Below the pieces are notes generated by a model, which had not been told where the DNA came from, made no database searches, and worked only from the letters and a program-made list of their open reading frames with translations. This document shows positions 22,907 through 30,906 of a DNA stretch of 49,019 nucleotides, in pieces; positions within the stretch are counted from its first letter, which is position 1; each line of letters begins with the position of its first letter. The stretch spans positions 1 through 49,019 of the IMG/VR virus record IMGVR_UViG_3300050120_000205. One strand, given 5' to 3'. A program made the position numbers and the translations under genes. This DNA comes from a virus.

Positions 22907-23406
22907 TCTGGAATTTAATAGCGAAATTGTGCGCGCGGCCGGCAGTGGCCAATTGGTTGATCCGTCGCGCCATGCGCACCCCCGATATGCATTTGCCGGG
23001 GTATATGGATCGGTTATGGCTGTTCAATCCGTACAACCGCGATACGAGGCGCGCGCGTTGGGCTTGGATCCCATTCTCTATCCGCATCCATCACATCTTA
23101 CGTGCTGACAAGGGGCGAGACCATCACGATCACCCATGGAACGCGCGTACCTGTATTTTGAGCGATTGGTATGATGAAACTCGACTAGAGTGGGTGGGCT
23201 CGGATGCATCTTTGCGGCAAATTGAAGTGCGTCGCCGTCGACAAGCGGGCGATACCGCTACTATTGATTTTGGGGAGTACCACACTATTACGGCGGTTCC
23301 TCCCGGCGGCGTTTGGACGCTGTTCATTATGGGTCGATATCGCGGTAACTGGGGCTTTCTGGTCGAGGGCCAAAAAGTGCCGTATCAGGAATACGACAAT
23401 GCGTAA
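22903..23406 (+). CDS. Cupin-like phage protein
   Basis: A 167-residue protein. The segment KGRDHHDHPWNARTCIL followed by FGEYHTITAVPPGGVWTLFI has the His-x-His and later His of a cupin-type beta-barrel metal site. Such proteins are frequent in phage accessory regions with no known substrate. N-terminus has a helical amphipathic start. Overlaps by ATGA upstream and 8 bases downstream. Confidence 0.65.
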   Translation: MIWNLIAKLCARPAVANWLIRRAMRTPDMHLPGYMDRLWLFNPYNRDTRRARWAWIPFSIRIHHILRADKGRDHHDHPWNARTCILSDWYDETRLEWVGSDASLRQIEVRRRRQAGDTATIDFGEYHTITAVPPGGVWTLFIMGRYRGNWGFLVEGQKVPYQEYDNA

Positions 23407-23590
23407 GCCCTCCGCCTATTGTTCCGCGCGCATGCTGCAGGTATTGCAGGATATCCGTGACGAAAAGACGATCGATACCAGCCATACGGTGCAGACTATT
23501 GACGCCTTACGCTCTCGCGGTTGGATTGAGTCGGGACCGGCGTTACGTTTGACGGTTGTTGGCCATCTTTTTCTATTGGAGGTGAAATGA
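23399..23590 (+). CDS. Hypothetical small protein, winged-helix-like
   Basis: A 63-residue protein (SARMLQVLQDIRDEKTID; IDALRSRGWIESGPALRLTV) whose helix-turn-hairpin pattern resembles a winged helix. Start from the ATG at 23399 overlapping the cupin gene. Fold is inferred from sequence pattern only. Confidence 0.5.
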   Translation: MRKPSAYCSARMLQVLQDIRDEKTIDTSHTVQTIDALRSRGWIESGPALRLTVVGHLFLLEVK

Positions 23591-23931
23591 GCGTTTACGT
23601 CGACGATATGCGGGCCAAATACGGCCGTTACATCATGTGCCACATGCTGGCAGATACGGATGCAGAACTGCACGCGATGGCTGATTTGATAGGCGTGCAT
23701 CGCCAATGGTGGCAAAGCCCTGCCGAGACATCCGGTAGCCATTACGACATCGCTCTCAGTAAACGTGCGCTTGCGGTTACACACGGGGCTGTCGAAATTA
23801 CCTTGCGTCAAGCGTGCGGCATGAATGCCCGGCGCCGCGCTACTGGCGAATTGGGCTTGCCGGCCGAAGCGGAAGATTGGTTATCGAAATATCTGGCAAT
23901 GCGCCGCCTAATATTAAGTAAAATGCTGTAA
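23587..23931 (+). CDS. DUF4031 protein
   Basis: A 114-residue protein with the DUF4031 signature: MSVYVDDMRAKYGR, CHMLADTDAELHAMADLIGV, HYDIALSKRALAV and a C-terminal RRRATGELG. The family is widespread in phages and bacteria, without assigned biochemistry. RBS GGAGG overlaps the end of the previous gene. Last gene of the rightward replication-linked series. Confidence 0.75.
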   Translation: MSVYVDDMRAKYGRYIMCHMLADTDAELHAMADLIGVHRQWWQSPAETSGSHYDIALSKRALAVTHGAVEITLRQACGMNARRRATGELGLPAEAEDWLSKYLAMRRLILSKML

Positions 23932-23987
23932 AGATTTCACCGTAGCACCACCCTTGCAGTACCTTTTAACTTTTTGGAGATTTACAA

Positions 23988-24446
23988 ATGAAACTGTTTA
24001 AATTGTTTTTCCTTCCGTTCCTGGCGTTGGCAATTGTGGAAGACGCGCCAGCCGCAGACAGCGCAACCGTAACGACTGACGCCGGCACCAACGACGTTCA
24101 ACAAACCGGTACCGAAGCGCTCGAAACGGCACAAGCGTCGGTTGATGCGGAGCTGGCGGGAAACGTCGACGCCGCTGCAACTGTGGACTCTACCACTGCG
24201 GCAAGTACGGAATCTACGGTTGACGCGGGAAACGTCAGCAGTACCACGTCAAGCGAACCCTTGTCCTCGGGTCAGACGGTAACTGGTACGAGCGATGTGG
24301 CAACCCCGGATTCCGTAACATCGGTTGAACCGGAAGACGTGGTGGGCGGTTTGGTGGCCAGTCTGGAAGCCGAAATCGATGCGCTGGGTACGGCACTTAC
24401 CGCGGATCTGCGTGCGGTGTGGGCCGAACTGAAAGCCGCGCTGTAA
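23988..24446 (+). CDS. Putative exported acidic Thr/Ala/Ser-rich protein
   Basis: A 152-residue protein with a hydrophobic N-terminus (KLFKLFFLPFLALAIV) ending in an APAADS stretch that could be a cleavage region, then about 90 residues of low-complexity Thr/Ser/Ala/Val/Asp/Glu, then an amphipathic helix (SLEAEIDALGTALTADLRAV). TTGGAG precedes the ATG. A terminator follows. A periplasmic or surface role is possible; no family recognised. Confidence 0.5.
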   Translation: MKLFKLFFLPFLALAIVEDAPAADSATVTTDAGTNDVQQTGTEALETAQASVDAELAGNVDAAATVDSTTAASTESTVDAGNVSSTTSSEPLSSGQTVTGTSDVATPDSVTSVEPEDVVGGLVASLEAEIDALGTALTADLRAVWAELKAAL

Positions 24447-24465
24447 CCGGTCAAACGGTTGCTTC

Positions 24466-24804
24466 TTACCAGCCCGCTACGGCGGGTTTTTTAACGCCTG
24501 GTGTATACCGGATTGACTCGTGTGCCATCGCGATAATAATCAGCGTGGCCTGCTCACGGGAATACCCTTTAACCTGCATCAGTGTGACCGCCAGCGGCTT
24601 GCCGCATAACGTGGCGATGGTGGTGACGATATCATCCTCGACGCGCTGGCCGGCCCGTAACGCATTCATGGCGGCTTGATCCATACACACCGTCGTCTGC
24701 CAGGCCAATAAGTCGACCATGCCGGCGGTCGGATCAAAAGTGACCGTCTCGACGGCCTGAGCGTTGCAAGATAACAACGCGACTAACGCAAGTAACTTTT
24801 TCAT
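24466..24804 (-). CDS. Putative secreted protein with signal peptide
   Basis: A 112-residue protein with a classical Sec signal peptide (MKKLLALVALLSCNAQA, cleavage likely after AQA). The mature part has CMDQAAMNALRAGQRVEDD and two cysteines that could pair in the periplasm. The C-terminus KKPAVAGW is encoded by the terminator of the converging transcript, a known by-product of such overlaps. Possibly envelope-active, e.g. superinfection-related; not shown. Confidence 0.6.
   Translation of the reverse strand: MKKLLALVALLSCNAQAVETVTFDPTAGMVDLLAWQTTVCMDQAAMNALRAGQRVEDDIVTTIATLCGKPLAVTLMQVKGYSREQATLIIIAMAHESIRYTPGVKKPAVAGW
24473..24492 (+). terminator. Rho-independent terminator
   Basis: CCCGC-TACG-GCGGG stem-loop (24473-24486) followed by TTTTTT. 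It ends rightward transcription after the exported acidic protein. It lies inside the last codons of the converging leftward gene, encoding its KKPAVAG tail. Confidence 0.85.
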
Positions 24805-25346
24805 GGTTTATCCGCCCAGTCTGGAATTGGAGATTCTCGCTCTTTTATCAATTGATCGCGATACGCATGCACTTTAGTGAGGTCGGGAGGCTTCGGCGCC
24901 CACAACACATTGACCACATCGCGCAGCATTTGCACGTGCTTAATAGGTACTCGAAACGGTCGAATCGGGATACCGCCCATCATCGGCATTTTGAACTTAT
25001 GTTCCGCCAAAATCGGATACTCGGCAACACATAGGGCCACGGCTGTATCGAAAACGGTACGAATATCCTCCTCCTTGACTAATTCTTTCGTTAAAACCAA
25101 ATTGCTTAAAGCCTCTTCCATCTGGGCCTGTTTGTCTTTAAAAGCGGCAATATCAGGGCCGTTATCGGCACGCGGGCGCGGTGGTCGGGACGCCGCTTGA
25201 GTGCTTCGGGCCTCCGCCAAACAGGTTGCGCACGTGCCTGACGTTGTGTAGCGGTATGATAAATGGCCGTTTCGACACGGTTTTCCGGTTTCGTAGTGCA
25301 TTAAGCCGAGAATCATAGCCTCTTTGCGCGTTATGATTTGTGCCAT
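24801..25346 (-). CDS. Protein with N-terminal Cys/His zinc motif
   Basis: A 181-residue protein. The N-terminus YETGKPCRNGHLSYRYTTSG followed by CATCL is the zinc-binding block seen before some phage HNH nucleases and in stand-alone phage proteins. No HNH core is visible downstream; instead a helical domain (KDKQAQMEEALSNLVLTKEL) and a conserved-looking KMPMMGGIPIRPFRVP. Overlaps the secreted-protein gene by ATGA. Confidence 0.6.
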   Translation of the reverse strand: MAQIITRKEAMILGLMHYETGKPCRNGHLSYRYTTSGTCATCLAEARSTQAASRPPRPRADNGPDIAAFKDKQAQMEEALSNLVLTKELVKEEDIRTVFDTAVALCVAEYPILAEHKFKMPMMGGIPIRPFRVPIKHVQMLRDVVNVLWAPKPPDLTKVHAYRDQLIKERESPIPDWADKP

Positions 25347-25454
25347 TTTCTACCCTTTATCATAAGTTATGAAAGCCCATCGTAACACGCTAGAACGGTT
25401 TATTGCAATTCTCCGAAACTAAAAGTAGGAAGTGTGTTGTTTAAATATCATACA

Positions 25455-25670
25455 TTACCCCTCAATTGTAAAGAAAAACGCTTAAAAACCGCATAAATTG
25501 TTCCCGTACTCCGCCCCCGAACCCCCCTTTTCAGATTGCTACTAGAGTACATCCTAATCTTTTCATAGGTTATGAATATGATGATGTAAAACATACACTC
25601 TACATTTATGATGTTCAAGGTAAATAGGAATATTTGTAAAGTAAGGGGAGTACGGGAACTATAGGGGTAA
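25455..25670. repeat. Nested inverted repeats
   Basis: GTTCCCGTACTCC at 25500-25512 pairs exactly with GGAGTACGGGAAC at 25647-25659; outside it, TTACCCCT at 25455-25462 pairs with AGGGGTAA at 25663-25670. Together they could bring both ends of an AT-rich 130-base segment together. Confidence 0.65.
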
Positions 25671-25693
25671 GGTATTGATTTAAAAGAATAAAA

Positions 25694-25738
25694 AAGTTCC
25701 CATACATACGGGGAAAGTACGGGGAGATACGGGAACTT
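25694..25738. repeat. Iteron-like TACGGGGA repeats within an inverted repeat
   Basis: AAGTTCCC (25694-25701) and GGGAACTT (25731-25738) flank three direct units: TACGGGGA, TACGGGGA and TACGGGAA, spaced about 10-11 bp, i.e. one helical turn. This is the spacing expected for cooperative protein binding, as by small terminase or an initiator. Confidence 0.6.
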
Positions 25739-25910
25739 AAAATAGGCGTTCATTTTGGGCCGTAAATAGCGCAGCGGTGGGTTTGATGCGCGACGATTAA
25801 GGCGCTTCGTGATGGTCGATGCTTGCCGGGATGCGGTCTGTCGTTTGCCGTAAGCGCCTAGCAAAAATTAGATTAGAAACTGAGGTGCGCTTTGTTGCAT
25901 AATTCGCGCT

Positions 25911-26681
25911 ATGAGCAAATCTTTCGACAACCTTAATTACAACGAACGGCATTTCGTTGCGGAGTACGTCAAGGGCATTCCCCGTAATGCGACCGAAGCA
26001 TACTTGCGCGTCTATCCGACGGCCAGCCGGAAGAGTGCAGGCGTATCGTCAAGCGTGATAATGCAGCGCCCCGCCGTTATCGCCGAAATCGAAAAGCGCG
26101 AAAGAATGTTGCAGGCCGATTTGCATTTGGAAGCGGCCGAGGTCATTCGAGAGGTGGCGCTGATTGCGTCCGCCGATCCTCGCGAACTGGTCGAGCATCT
26201 TGTCGGCGCCTGCCGGCACTGCCATGGCGCCGGTTTTAAATACCAACGCAAGCCGCAGGAATACCGGGACGCGCTGGCCGTCTACCTCAAGAAAAACCCG
26301 GAGGATCCACTCGGCATGAGTTTCGACATGCTGGGCGGCATCGGCTATCGGTTAGATACCGGGCCAAACCCTGAATGTCCCGAGTGTGAAGGCCGCGGCT
26401 TGGAATATACCGTCATGAAGGACACGAGCAAACTATCGCCAGCCGCCGCCAGGCTGTACGCAGGCGTCAAGATGACGAAAGATGGCAAGACGATTCAGAT
26501 GCGATCGCAGGACAAAATGGCCGAACTCGCCGGCCAGCATCTGGGGCTGTTTAAGAAAACCGTCGAGATGTCCGGTAAAAACGGCGCACCGATACCGATT
26601 GCAAGCGTTACGGCCTCGTTGCAGGCCGCCAGCGCGACAGATGCGGCCGACATCTACCAAACCCTGATTGCGGGCGCCTAA
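25911..26681 (+). CDS. Terminase small subunit with DnaJ-like zinc motif
   Basis: A 256-residue protein. N-terminal HTH region of small terminases: NYNERHFVAEYVKGIPRNAT, AYLRVYP, then SSVIMQRPAVIAEIEKRE. The centre contains CRHCHGAGFKY and, after about 50 residues, CPECEGRGLEY, a DnaJ-like CxxCxGxG zinc pair. The C-terminus (AELAGQHLGLFKKTVEM) is the typical terminase-2 ending. It recognises phage DNA for packaging and recruits the large subunit, encoded next. Confidence 0.85.
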   Translation: MSKSFDNLNYNERHFVAEYVKGIPRNATEAYLRVYPTASRKSAGVSSSVIMQRPAVIAEIEKRERMLQADLHLEAAEVIREVALIASADPRELVEHLVGACRHCHGAGFKYQRKPQEYRDALAVYLKKNPEDPLGMSFDMLGGIGYRLDTGPNPECPECEGRGLEYTVMKDTSKLSPAAARLYAGVKMTKDGKTIQMRSQDKMAELAGQHLGLFKKTVEMSGKNGAPIPIASVTASLQAASATDAADIYQTLIAGA

Positions 26682-26683
26682 GC

Positions 26684-28354
26684 GTGCCTATCCCGTTTGA
26701 GTTCGATTGGAAACGGCCCGATTATGCCGCCGTCTACCGATGGCGCATCGAACGATTGCGACGGATCCGCGAAGCCGTGGCGCTGGAAGCTGCCGAGGGT
26801 CGATCCGCAACGGTGCTACCGGCGCTGAAAGCCTACTATCGCGACCACATCGCGCAGTTCATTATCGATTGGGGCATGACCTACGACCCGCGTAACGCCG
26901 CGTTGCCGGACCCGATACATCCCGGATCCTCACTCCCTACGATGCTGCCGTTCCTGCTGTTCCCTCGACAAGAAGCCTGGGTTGATTGGTTTGTCGATAA
27001 CTGGCGCCGGCAGATCGATGGCGTTACCGAGAAGACCCGCGAAATCGGCATGAGCTGGCTCGCCGTAGCTGTGGCCGAATCGGCTTGCCTGTTCAACAAA
27101 GGCGTATCGGTCGGGTGCGGCTCACGTAAAGAGGAATACGTCGACATCATCGGCGATCCGAAGTCCCTGTTCGAAAAAGGCCGCATGTTCTTGCGCCATC
27201 TGCCGCCCGAGTTCCGGGGCGGCTGGCACGAAAAGAGCGGCGCCCACATGAAAATTATCATTCCGGAAACGGGTTCAATCTTTACCGGCGAGGCTGGCGA
27301 CGGCATCGGACGTGGCGCGCGGTCATCGTTTTACATCGTCGACGAATCGGCGTTCCTTGAACGGCCGGGTAAAGTCGATGCCTCGTTATCGGCGACGACG
27401 CGCTGCCGACAAGACATATCGACACCGAACGGCCGGGGCAACTCGTTCGCTGAACGCCGCTTCCGGCCGGGTGCGAACGTTTTTACATATCACTGGCGCG
27501 ACGATCCCCGCAAGGACGATGCCTGGTACGCTGACCAGCAAGAGCGTTTACCGCCCGCTATCGTCGCGCAGGAAATCGACATCAATTACGATGCGTCGCT
27601 TGAAAACGTCATCATCCCGCAGGCATGGGTGCAGGCCGCCGTCGACGCGCACAAGAAACTGGGATTTGCGCCATCGGGCATGCGCCGCGGTGCGCTGGAC
27701 GTTGCCGACGAGGGCAAGGACAAGAACGCGTTCGGGGCGTGCTACGGCACGGTTGTCGACTTCCTGACGCAATGGAGCGGCAAAGGAAGCGACCCGTTCG
27801 AAACAGCCGTGCGCGCGATGGGCTATTGCGATCATCAGGCGCTATCGTCGTTCCAATACGATGCGGACGGCCTCGGCGCCAGCGTACGGGGCGATACGCG
27901 CATCATCAATGAAGCCCGGCGCGCAGACGGCAAGCGGGAGATTATGGTCGACGCGTTCCGGGGATCCGGCGAGGTCATTGATCCGACCGGCGAGATGTTC
28001 CTAGAACGCAAGAACAAGGATTATTTCGCCAATTTCAAGGCGCAATCGTGGTGGGCGCTCCATTTGCGCTTTCGCAACACCTACCGCGCGATACAGTCGT
28101 TGAATGGCGGGCCGCCGTTCGAATGGAACGAGGCCGACATCATCAGTCTGGACAGCGAGGCGATCAGCACGGAGACATTGAATCAATTGATGGGCGAGCT
28201 ATCGCAGCCGACCAGCAAGCCCAATCTGTCGGGCAAAATGGTTGTCGATAAAGCTCCGGACGGAACGAAATCGCCGAACCTGGCCGACGTTATCATGATC
28301 CTGTTCAATCCGGGGGGCGGCTCAATGGATACGTGGGCGCGGCTGGCGGCTTGA
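26684..28354 (+). CDS. Terminase large subunit
   Basis: A 556-residue ATPase-nuclease that packages DNA. GTG start at 26684, two bases after the small-subunit stop. The atypical Walker A is EKTREIGMSW (116-125), Walker B SFYIVDESAF (Asp220, Glu221), and the C-terminal nuclease begins with RRGALDVADEGKDKNAF (Asp339). Length is usual for headful-type terminases. Followed by a short gap and a converging cargo operon. Confidence 0.93.
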   Translation: MPIPFEFDWKRPDYAAVYRWRIERLRRIREAVALEAAEGRSATVLPALKAYYRDHIAQFIIDWGMTYDPRNAALPDPIHPGSSLPTMLPFLLFPRQEAWVDWFVDNWRRQIDGVTEKTREIGMSWLAVAVAESACLFNKGVSVGCGSRKEEYVDIIGDPKSLFEKGRMFLRHLPPEFRGGWHEKSGAHMKIIIPETGSIFTGEAGDGIGRGARSSFYIVDESAFLERPGKVDASLSATTRCRQDISTPNGRGNSFAERRFRPGANVFTYHWRDDPRKDDAWYADQQERLPPAIVAQEIDINYDASLENVIIPQAWVQAAVDAHKKLGFAPSGMRRGALDVADEGKDKNAFGACYGTVVDFLTQWSGKGSDPFETAVRAMGYCDHQALSSFQYDADGLGASVRGDTRIINEARRADGKREIMVDAFRGSGEVIDPTGEMFLERKNKDYFANFKAQSWWALHLRFRNTYRAIQSLNGGPPFEWNEADIISLDSEAISTETLNQLMGELSQPTSKPNLSGKMVVDKAPDGTKSPNLADVIMILFNPGGGSMDTWARLAA

Positions 28355-28468
28355 CCTTTTCTTTTGAGTACCAGAATTGATATCCGCAAAAGCTGCAGCG
28401 CTGAACCCCGGTTGGATGGAAATAATAACAATCTGGGCATCCCTTCAAAGGGGGATCACGTTTGAGCG

Positions 28469-28687
28469 TCATTTCAGCACTTCCGCTTTGATGATTTGGC
28501 GCAGCGTCAATTCCGCGTACGTCGCCGCATCACGTTGCCCGTTAACATTCATTTGGATAATGACGAATTCCTCGCCAAAAATACGAGTCGGCTTATTGAG
28601 GTGCATAGCCCGTATGGCGCGGTCGATAGATTTCACCCCGCGCAATTGAATGTGCGAGATGTTATCGTCCGGGTCGAATGTTTTCAT
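28469..28687 (-). CDS. Hypothetical protein
   Basis: A 72-residue protein starting MKTFDPDDNISHIQLRG; the ATG at 28687 overlaps the upstream small gene's stop (ATGA). Contains a beta-rich EEFVIIQMNVNGQRD and a terminal helix. Last gene of leftward operon B; its end faces the terminase gene across 114 bases. Not recognised. Confidence 0.6.
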   Translation of the reverse strand: MKTFDPDDNISHIQLRGVKSIDRAIRAMHLNKPTRIFGEEFVIIQMNVNGQRDAATYAELTLRQIIKAEVLK

Positions 28688-28779
28688 TTCGGTACCCAAT
28701 CATAGACGCAGCTAACCAAGCCGACCGCAAAACAAACCACGATCAGCGCGTAAAACAGAACAGTTTTGAATCGTTTCAT
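28684..28779 (-). CDS. 31-residue small lipoprotein or membrane peptide
   Basis: Minus-strand ATG at 28779 with AGGGGAA site, stop TGA 28686-28684 overlapping the next ATG. Product MKRFKTVLFYALIVVCFAVG then LVSCVYDWVPK. It is one hydrophobic helix, with LVSC fitting a lipobox, leaving a short mature tail. Too short for automatic calling, but RBS, overlap and sensible composition support it. Could be an entericidin-like lipoprotein or a membrane regulator. Confidence 0.55.
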   Translation of the reverse strand: MKRFKTVLFYALIVVCFAVGLVSCVYDWVPK

Positions 28780-28793
28780 CAAATTCCCCTGGA

Positions 28794-28818
28794 TGGGGCC
28801 GAAGCCCCGGTTAGATTA
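28794..28818 (-). other. Intercistronic GGGGC-UUCG-GCCCC hairpin, copy 1
   Basis: 25 bases identical to 33091-33115. On the leftward transcript it forms a 5-bp GC stem with a UUCG tetraloop directly after the first gene of operon B. No U-run follows, so it is more likely a stabiliser, processing or attenuating element than a complete terminator. Confidence 0.7.
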
Positions 28819-29118
28819 TTGAATCGGAATGATTGCCGAGGGTTCGCCGGCAAACTTAGCCATGAAATCAGCATCTTTTGCTGGCCAGACTCGAATTGCG
28901 CCTACGCCCGTTATTGTCTTATCGCCTTCAACCTTTTGCCAAGAAGCGTACATGTCGCCCTCGGTTGGCATTTTGAAGTAGAACACTTGGCCCCGGTTTC
29001 CAATTTCAACCAGCGCCAATACGCTACGCTCGCCCAATGTGAATTTAACCAGGCTTTGCCCTACAGACAATCCGTAGTTGAACTTGATCCGTTCTTGCAA
29101 AGTGTTTCCTGTTTTCAT
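28816..29118 (-). CDS. Hypothetical protein, first gene of leftward operon B
   Basis: A 100-residue protein (MKTGNTLQERIKFNYGLSVG; ALVEIGNRGQVFYFKMPTEG), probably beta-rich and cytoplasmic. An AAAGAAAG site precedes the ATG, which stands about 25 bases after the predicted start of class I promoter B. Not recognised. Confidence 0.6.
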   Translation of the reverse strand: MKTGNTLQERIKFNYGLSVGQSLVKFTLGERSVLALVEIGNRGQVFYFKMPTEGDMYASWQKVEGDKTITGVGAIRVWPAKDADFMAKFAGEPSAIIPIQ

Positions 29119-29151
29119 AATTTACTTTCTTTAGGGGTTGTCGATGGGTAG

Positions 29152-29180
29152 AGAATAGTCGCATAATTCGACCATTGCAA
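29152..29180 (-). promoter_or_regulatory. Class I promoter-operator, copy B
   Basis: Leftward TTGCAA (29180-29175), 17 bp, TATTCT (29157-29152), with the palindrome GTCG-CATAATT-CGAC (29158-29172) filling the spacer. Heads the small operon 29118-28469 embedded in the late region. Confidence 0.75.
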
Positions 29181-29257
29181 GCATTTTTCAATTTATTTCG
29201 CAATGGCGCAACATTCCGCAATCGCATACAATCGCAGCCATCTAAGGGGGCCGCTCA

Positions 29258-30721
29258 ATGTCTAAGAAAACCGCGCATCATCGCGTCTCAGTCCGTACGC
29301 AGGATAATATCGCGGCGATCAACAGCCAGACGGCCGCTGCTGTGCAGGAAATACAACACCGTACCGGCGACTCGTATGTCAACTTTGAGGCGCGCGTCGG
29401 CTACCGGGCCGGTAATCAAAGCGACGCCGGCCGCTACCAAATCGATTTCATCTCCCGCAACCCGCGCAATCTGGAAGCGGCCTATCGCTCGAATTGGCTG
29501 TGCGGCATGGCCGTCGACATCGTGGCCGAGGACATGACGCGCGCCGGCATCACGTTTACCGGCGACGATCTGCAGCCAGGCGATACCGAGTTAATCGACA
29601 AGGAATACGAACGGCTCAATTTGTGGGGCGTCATGTCCGACAATATCAAGTGGGGTCGGCTGTACGGCGGCAGTATCATGGTGCATTTGATCGATGGCCA
29701 GAACCTGAGCACGCCGTTGCGTCCGGAGAGCGTCACGAAAGGCCAATACAAGGGAGCGATCGCGCTTGACCGCTGGCAGGTAATGCCGTCGCTCGAAAAC
29801 CTGGTAACGGAGTACGGCCCGGACCTCGGCAAACCTAAGTTTTACACGGTGAACACGTCGGCCGAAGCGTTGATTGGCGAGAAAATCCATTACTCGCGCG
29901 TCTGGCGCATCGACGGTACCCGCCTCCCGTGGCAGCAACGCATCACCGAGAACGGCTGGGGGCAATCGATTCTGGAACGCCTGTTCGATCGCATCATCGC
30001 ATTCGACAGCACCACGGCCGGCGCCGCCCAGCTCGTCTACAAAGCCCATTTGCGCACGCTCAAGATTGAAAACTTCCGCAAGCTGATTGCCGAGGGCGGC
30101 AAGATGCTGGACGCCATGATCCAAGGCATCGATATGATGCGGCGGTTCCAGACGAACGAAGGGCTATCCGTCCTCGACATGAAGGACGAATTCGAGACGC
30201 ACTCTTACACGTTCGCCGGCCTGGATAAACTGCTGCAGATGTTCGGCGAGCAATTGTCCGGCGGTATGCAAATCCCGCTCGTGCGCCTCTTCGGCCAGTC
30301 GCCAGGCGGCATCGGCAACGACGGCGAGAGCGCGCTGCACACGTATTACGACAATGTGGTCAAAGAGCAAGACCAGAAAATCCGGCCAGGCTTGAACCTG
30401 ACGAACGAACTGATTGCGCGCTCCGTGCTGGGCCGCGAGATGCCCGCGAAAAGCGCCTATACGTTCAACTCATTGCGCGAAATCGAACCGCTCGATAAAG
30501 CCACGATCACCAAAGATAAAACCTCCGCTATCGTCGAAGCCGAAGCCGCATCGCTTATCAGCCCGGCCACGGCGGCCAAAGAACTGCGCGCCATGTCCCA
30601 CGAGACGGGCGTCTTCGGCCACATTACCGACGAGGATATCGCCGGTATGGATGACGCGCCGCCAGAACCTGCCGAGGATCCGGCCCTACTGCTGGCGCGG
30701 TCCAAAACGGCGGTCAAATGA
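29258..30721 (+). CDS. Portal protein (DUF1073)
   Basis: A 487-residue protein of the DUF1073 portal family: FISRNPRNLEAAYRSNWLCG, NIKWGRLYGGSIMVHLIDGQ, RWQVMPSLENL, and GMQIPLVRLFGQSPGGIGND near 340. It forms the dodecameric ring through which DNA enters the head. Pfam names the domain after an anti-CBASS protein, but the context (terminase before, MuF-like after) marks it as portal. RBS AAGGGGG. Confidence 0.92.
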   Translation: MSKKTAHHRVSVRTQDNIAAINSQTAAAVQEIQHRTGDSYVNFEARVGYRAGNQSDAGRYQIDFISRNPRNLEAAYRSNWLCGMAVDIVAEDMTRAGITFTGDDLQPGDTELIDKEYERLNLWGVMSDNIKWGRLYGGSIMVHLIDGQNLSTPLRPESVTKGQYKGAIALDRWQVMPSLENLVTEYGPDLGKPKFYTVNTSAEALIGEKIHYSRVWRIDGTRLPWQQRITENGWGQSILERLFDRIIAFDSTTAGAAQLVYKAHLRTLKIENFRKLIAEGGKMLDAMIQGIDMMRRFQTNEGLSVLDMKDEFETHSYTFAGLDKLLQMFGEQLSGGMQIPLVRLFGQSPGGIGNDGESALHTYYDNVVKEQDQKIRPGLNLTNELIARSVLGREMPAKSAYTFNSLREIEPLDKATITKDKTSAIVEAEAASLISPATAAKELRAMSHETGVFGHITDEDIAGMDDAPPEPAEDPALLLARSKTAVK

Positions 30722-30906
30722 GCGATCAAGTCCGTCCCTGCACGGTCTGTCATAAGGCCCGCGAAAAAGAATGTTCGCACGTGGATTGCCCTAACCGGCG
30801 CCAGGTAACGGCGCAACCGGTCGGATCCGTACAGATCCTGCCGAGCATAGGCGGCGAGTCGCGCGGGTCGATCATGGTGCGCCGCCCGCATTTGTTTGAC
30901 GACTGA
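30718..30906 (+). CDS. Small Cys-rich protein
   Basis: A 62-residue protein with CTVCHKAREKECSHVDC near the N-terminus, a plausible zinc knuckle, and a basic C-terminus. Overlaps portal by ATGA and the MuF-like gene by one base. It may be a head accessory factor; not recognised. Confidence 0.6.
   Translation: MSDQVRPCTVCHKAREKECSHVDCPNRRQVTAQPVGSVQILPSIGGESRGSIMVRRPHLFDD

Larger units (their letters stand above)
25347..25910. other. Gene-free, repeat-rich island upstream of terminase
   Basis: 564 bases without a credible gene. It holds two related palindromes (TCATAAGTTATGA at 25360-25372; TTCATA-GGT-TATGAA at 25562-25576), nested inverted repeats at 25455-25670, and a cluster of TACGGGGA repeats at 25694-25738. 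Base composition is AT-richer than the flanks. It could serve as a packaging (pac) site, a replication origin, or a control region for the divergent transcripts. A long minus-strand ORF here has odd composition and is not accepted. Confidence 0.6.

Noticed and set aside
25448-25864. 138-residue minus-strand ORF in the noncoding island
   Set aside because: Its composition (Tyr/Ser/Pro/Phe-rich) is unlike neighbouring genes, no RBS is evident, and it runs across the inverted repeats and iteron-like units.
28355-28468. Possible terminator between terminase and operon B
   Set aside because: Only short imperfect pairings (CCCTT/AAGGG) and no clear T-run; nothing I can support.
29258-30721. Anti-CBASS function suggested by the domain name attached to DUF1073
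   Set aside because: The protein is full portal length, lies between terminase and MuF-like genes, and shows portal motifs; nothing points to a cyclic-nucleotide nuclease.
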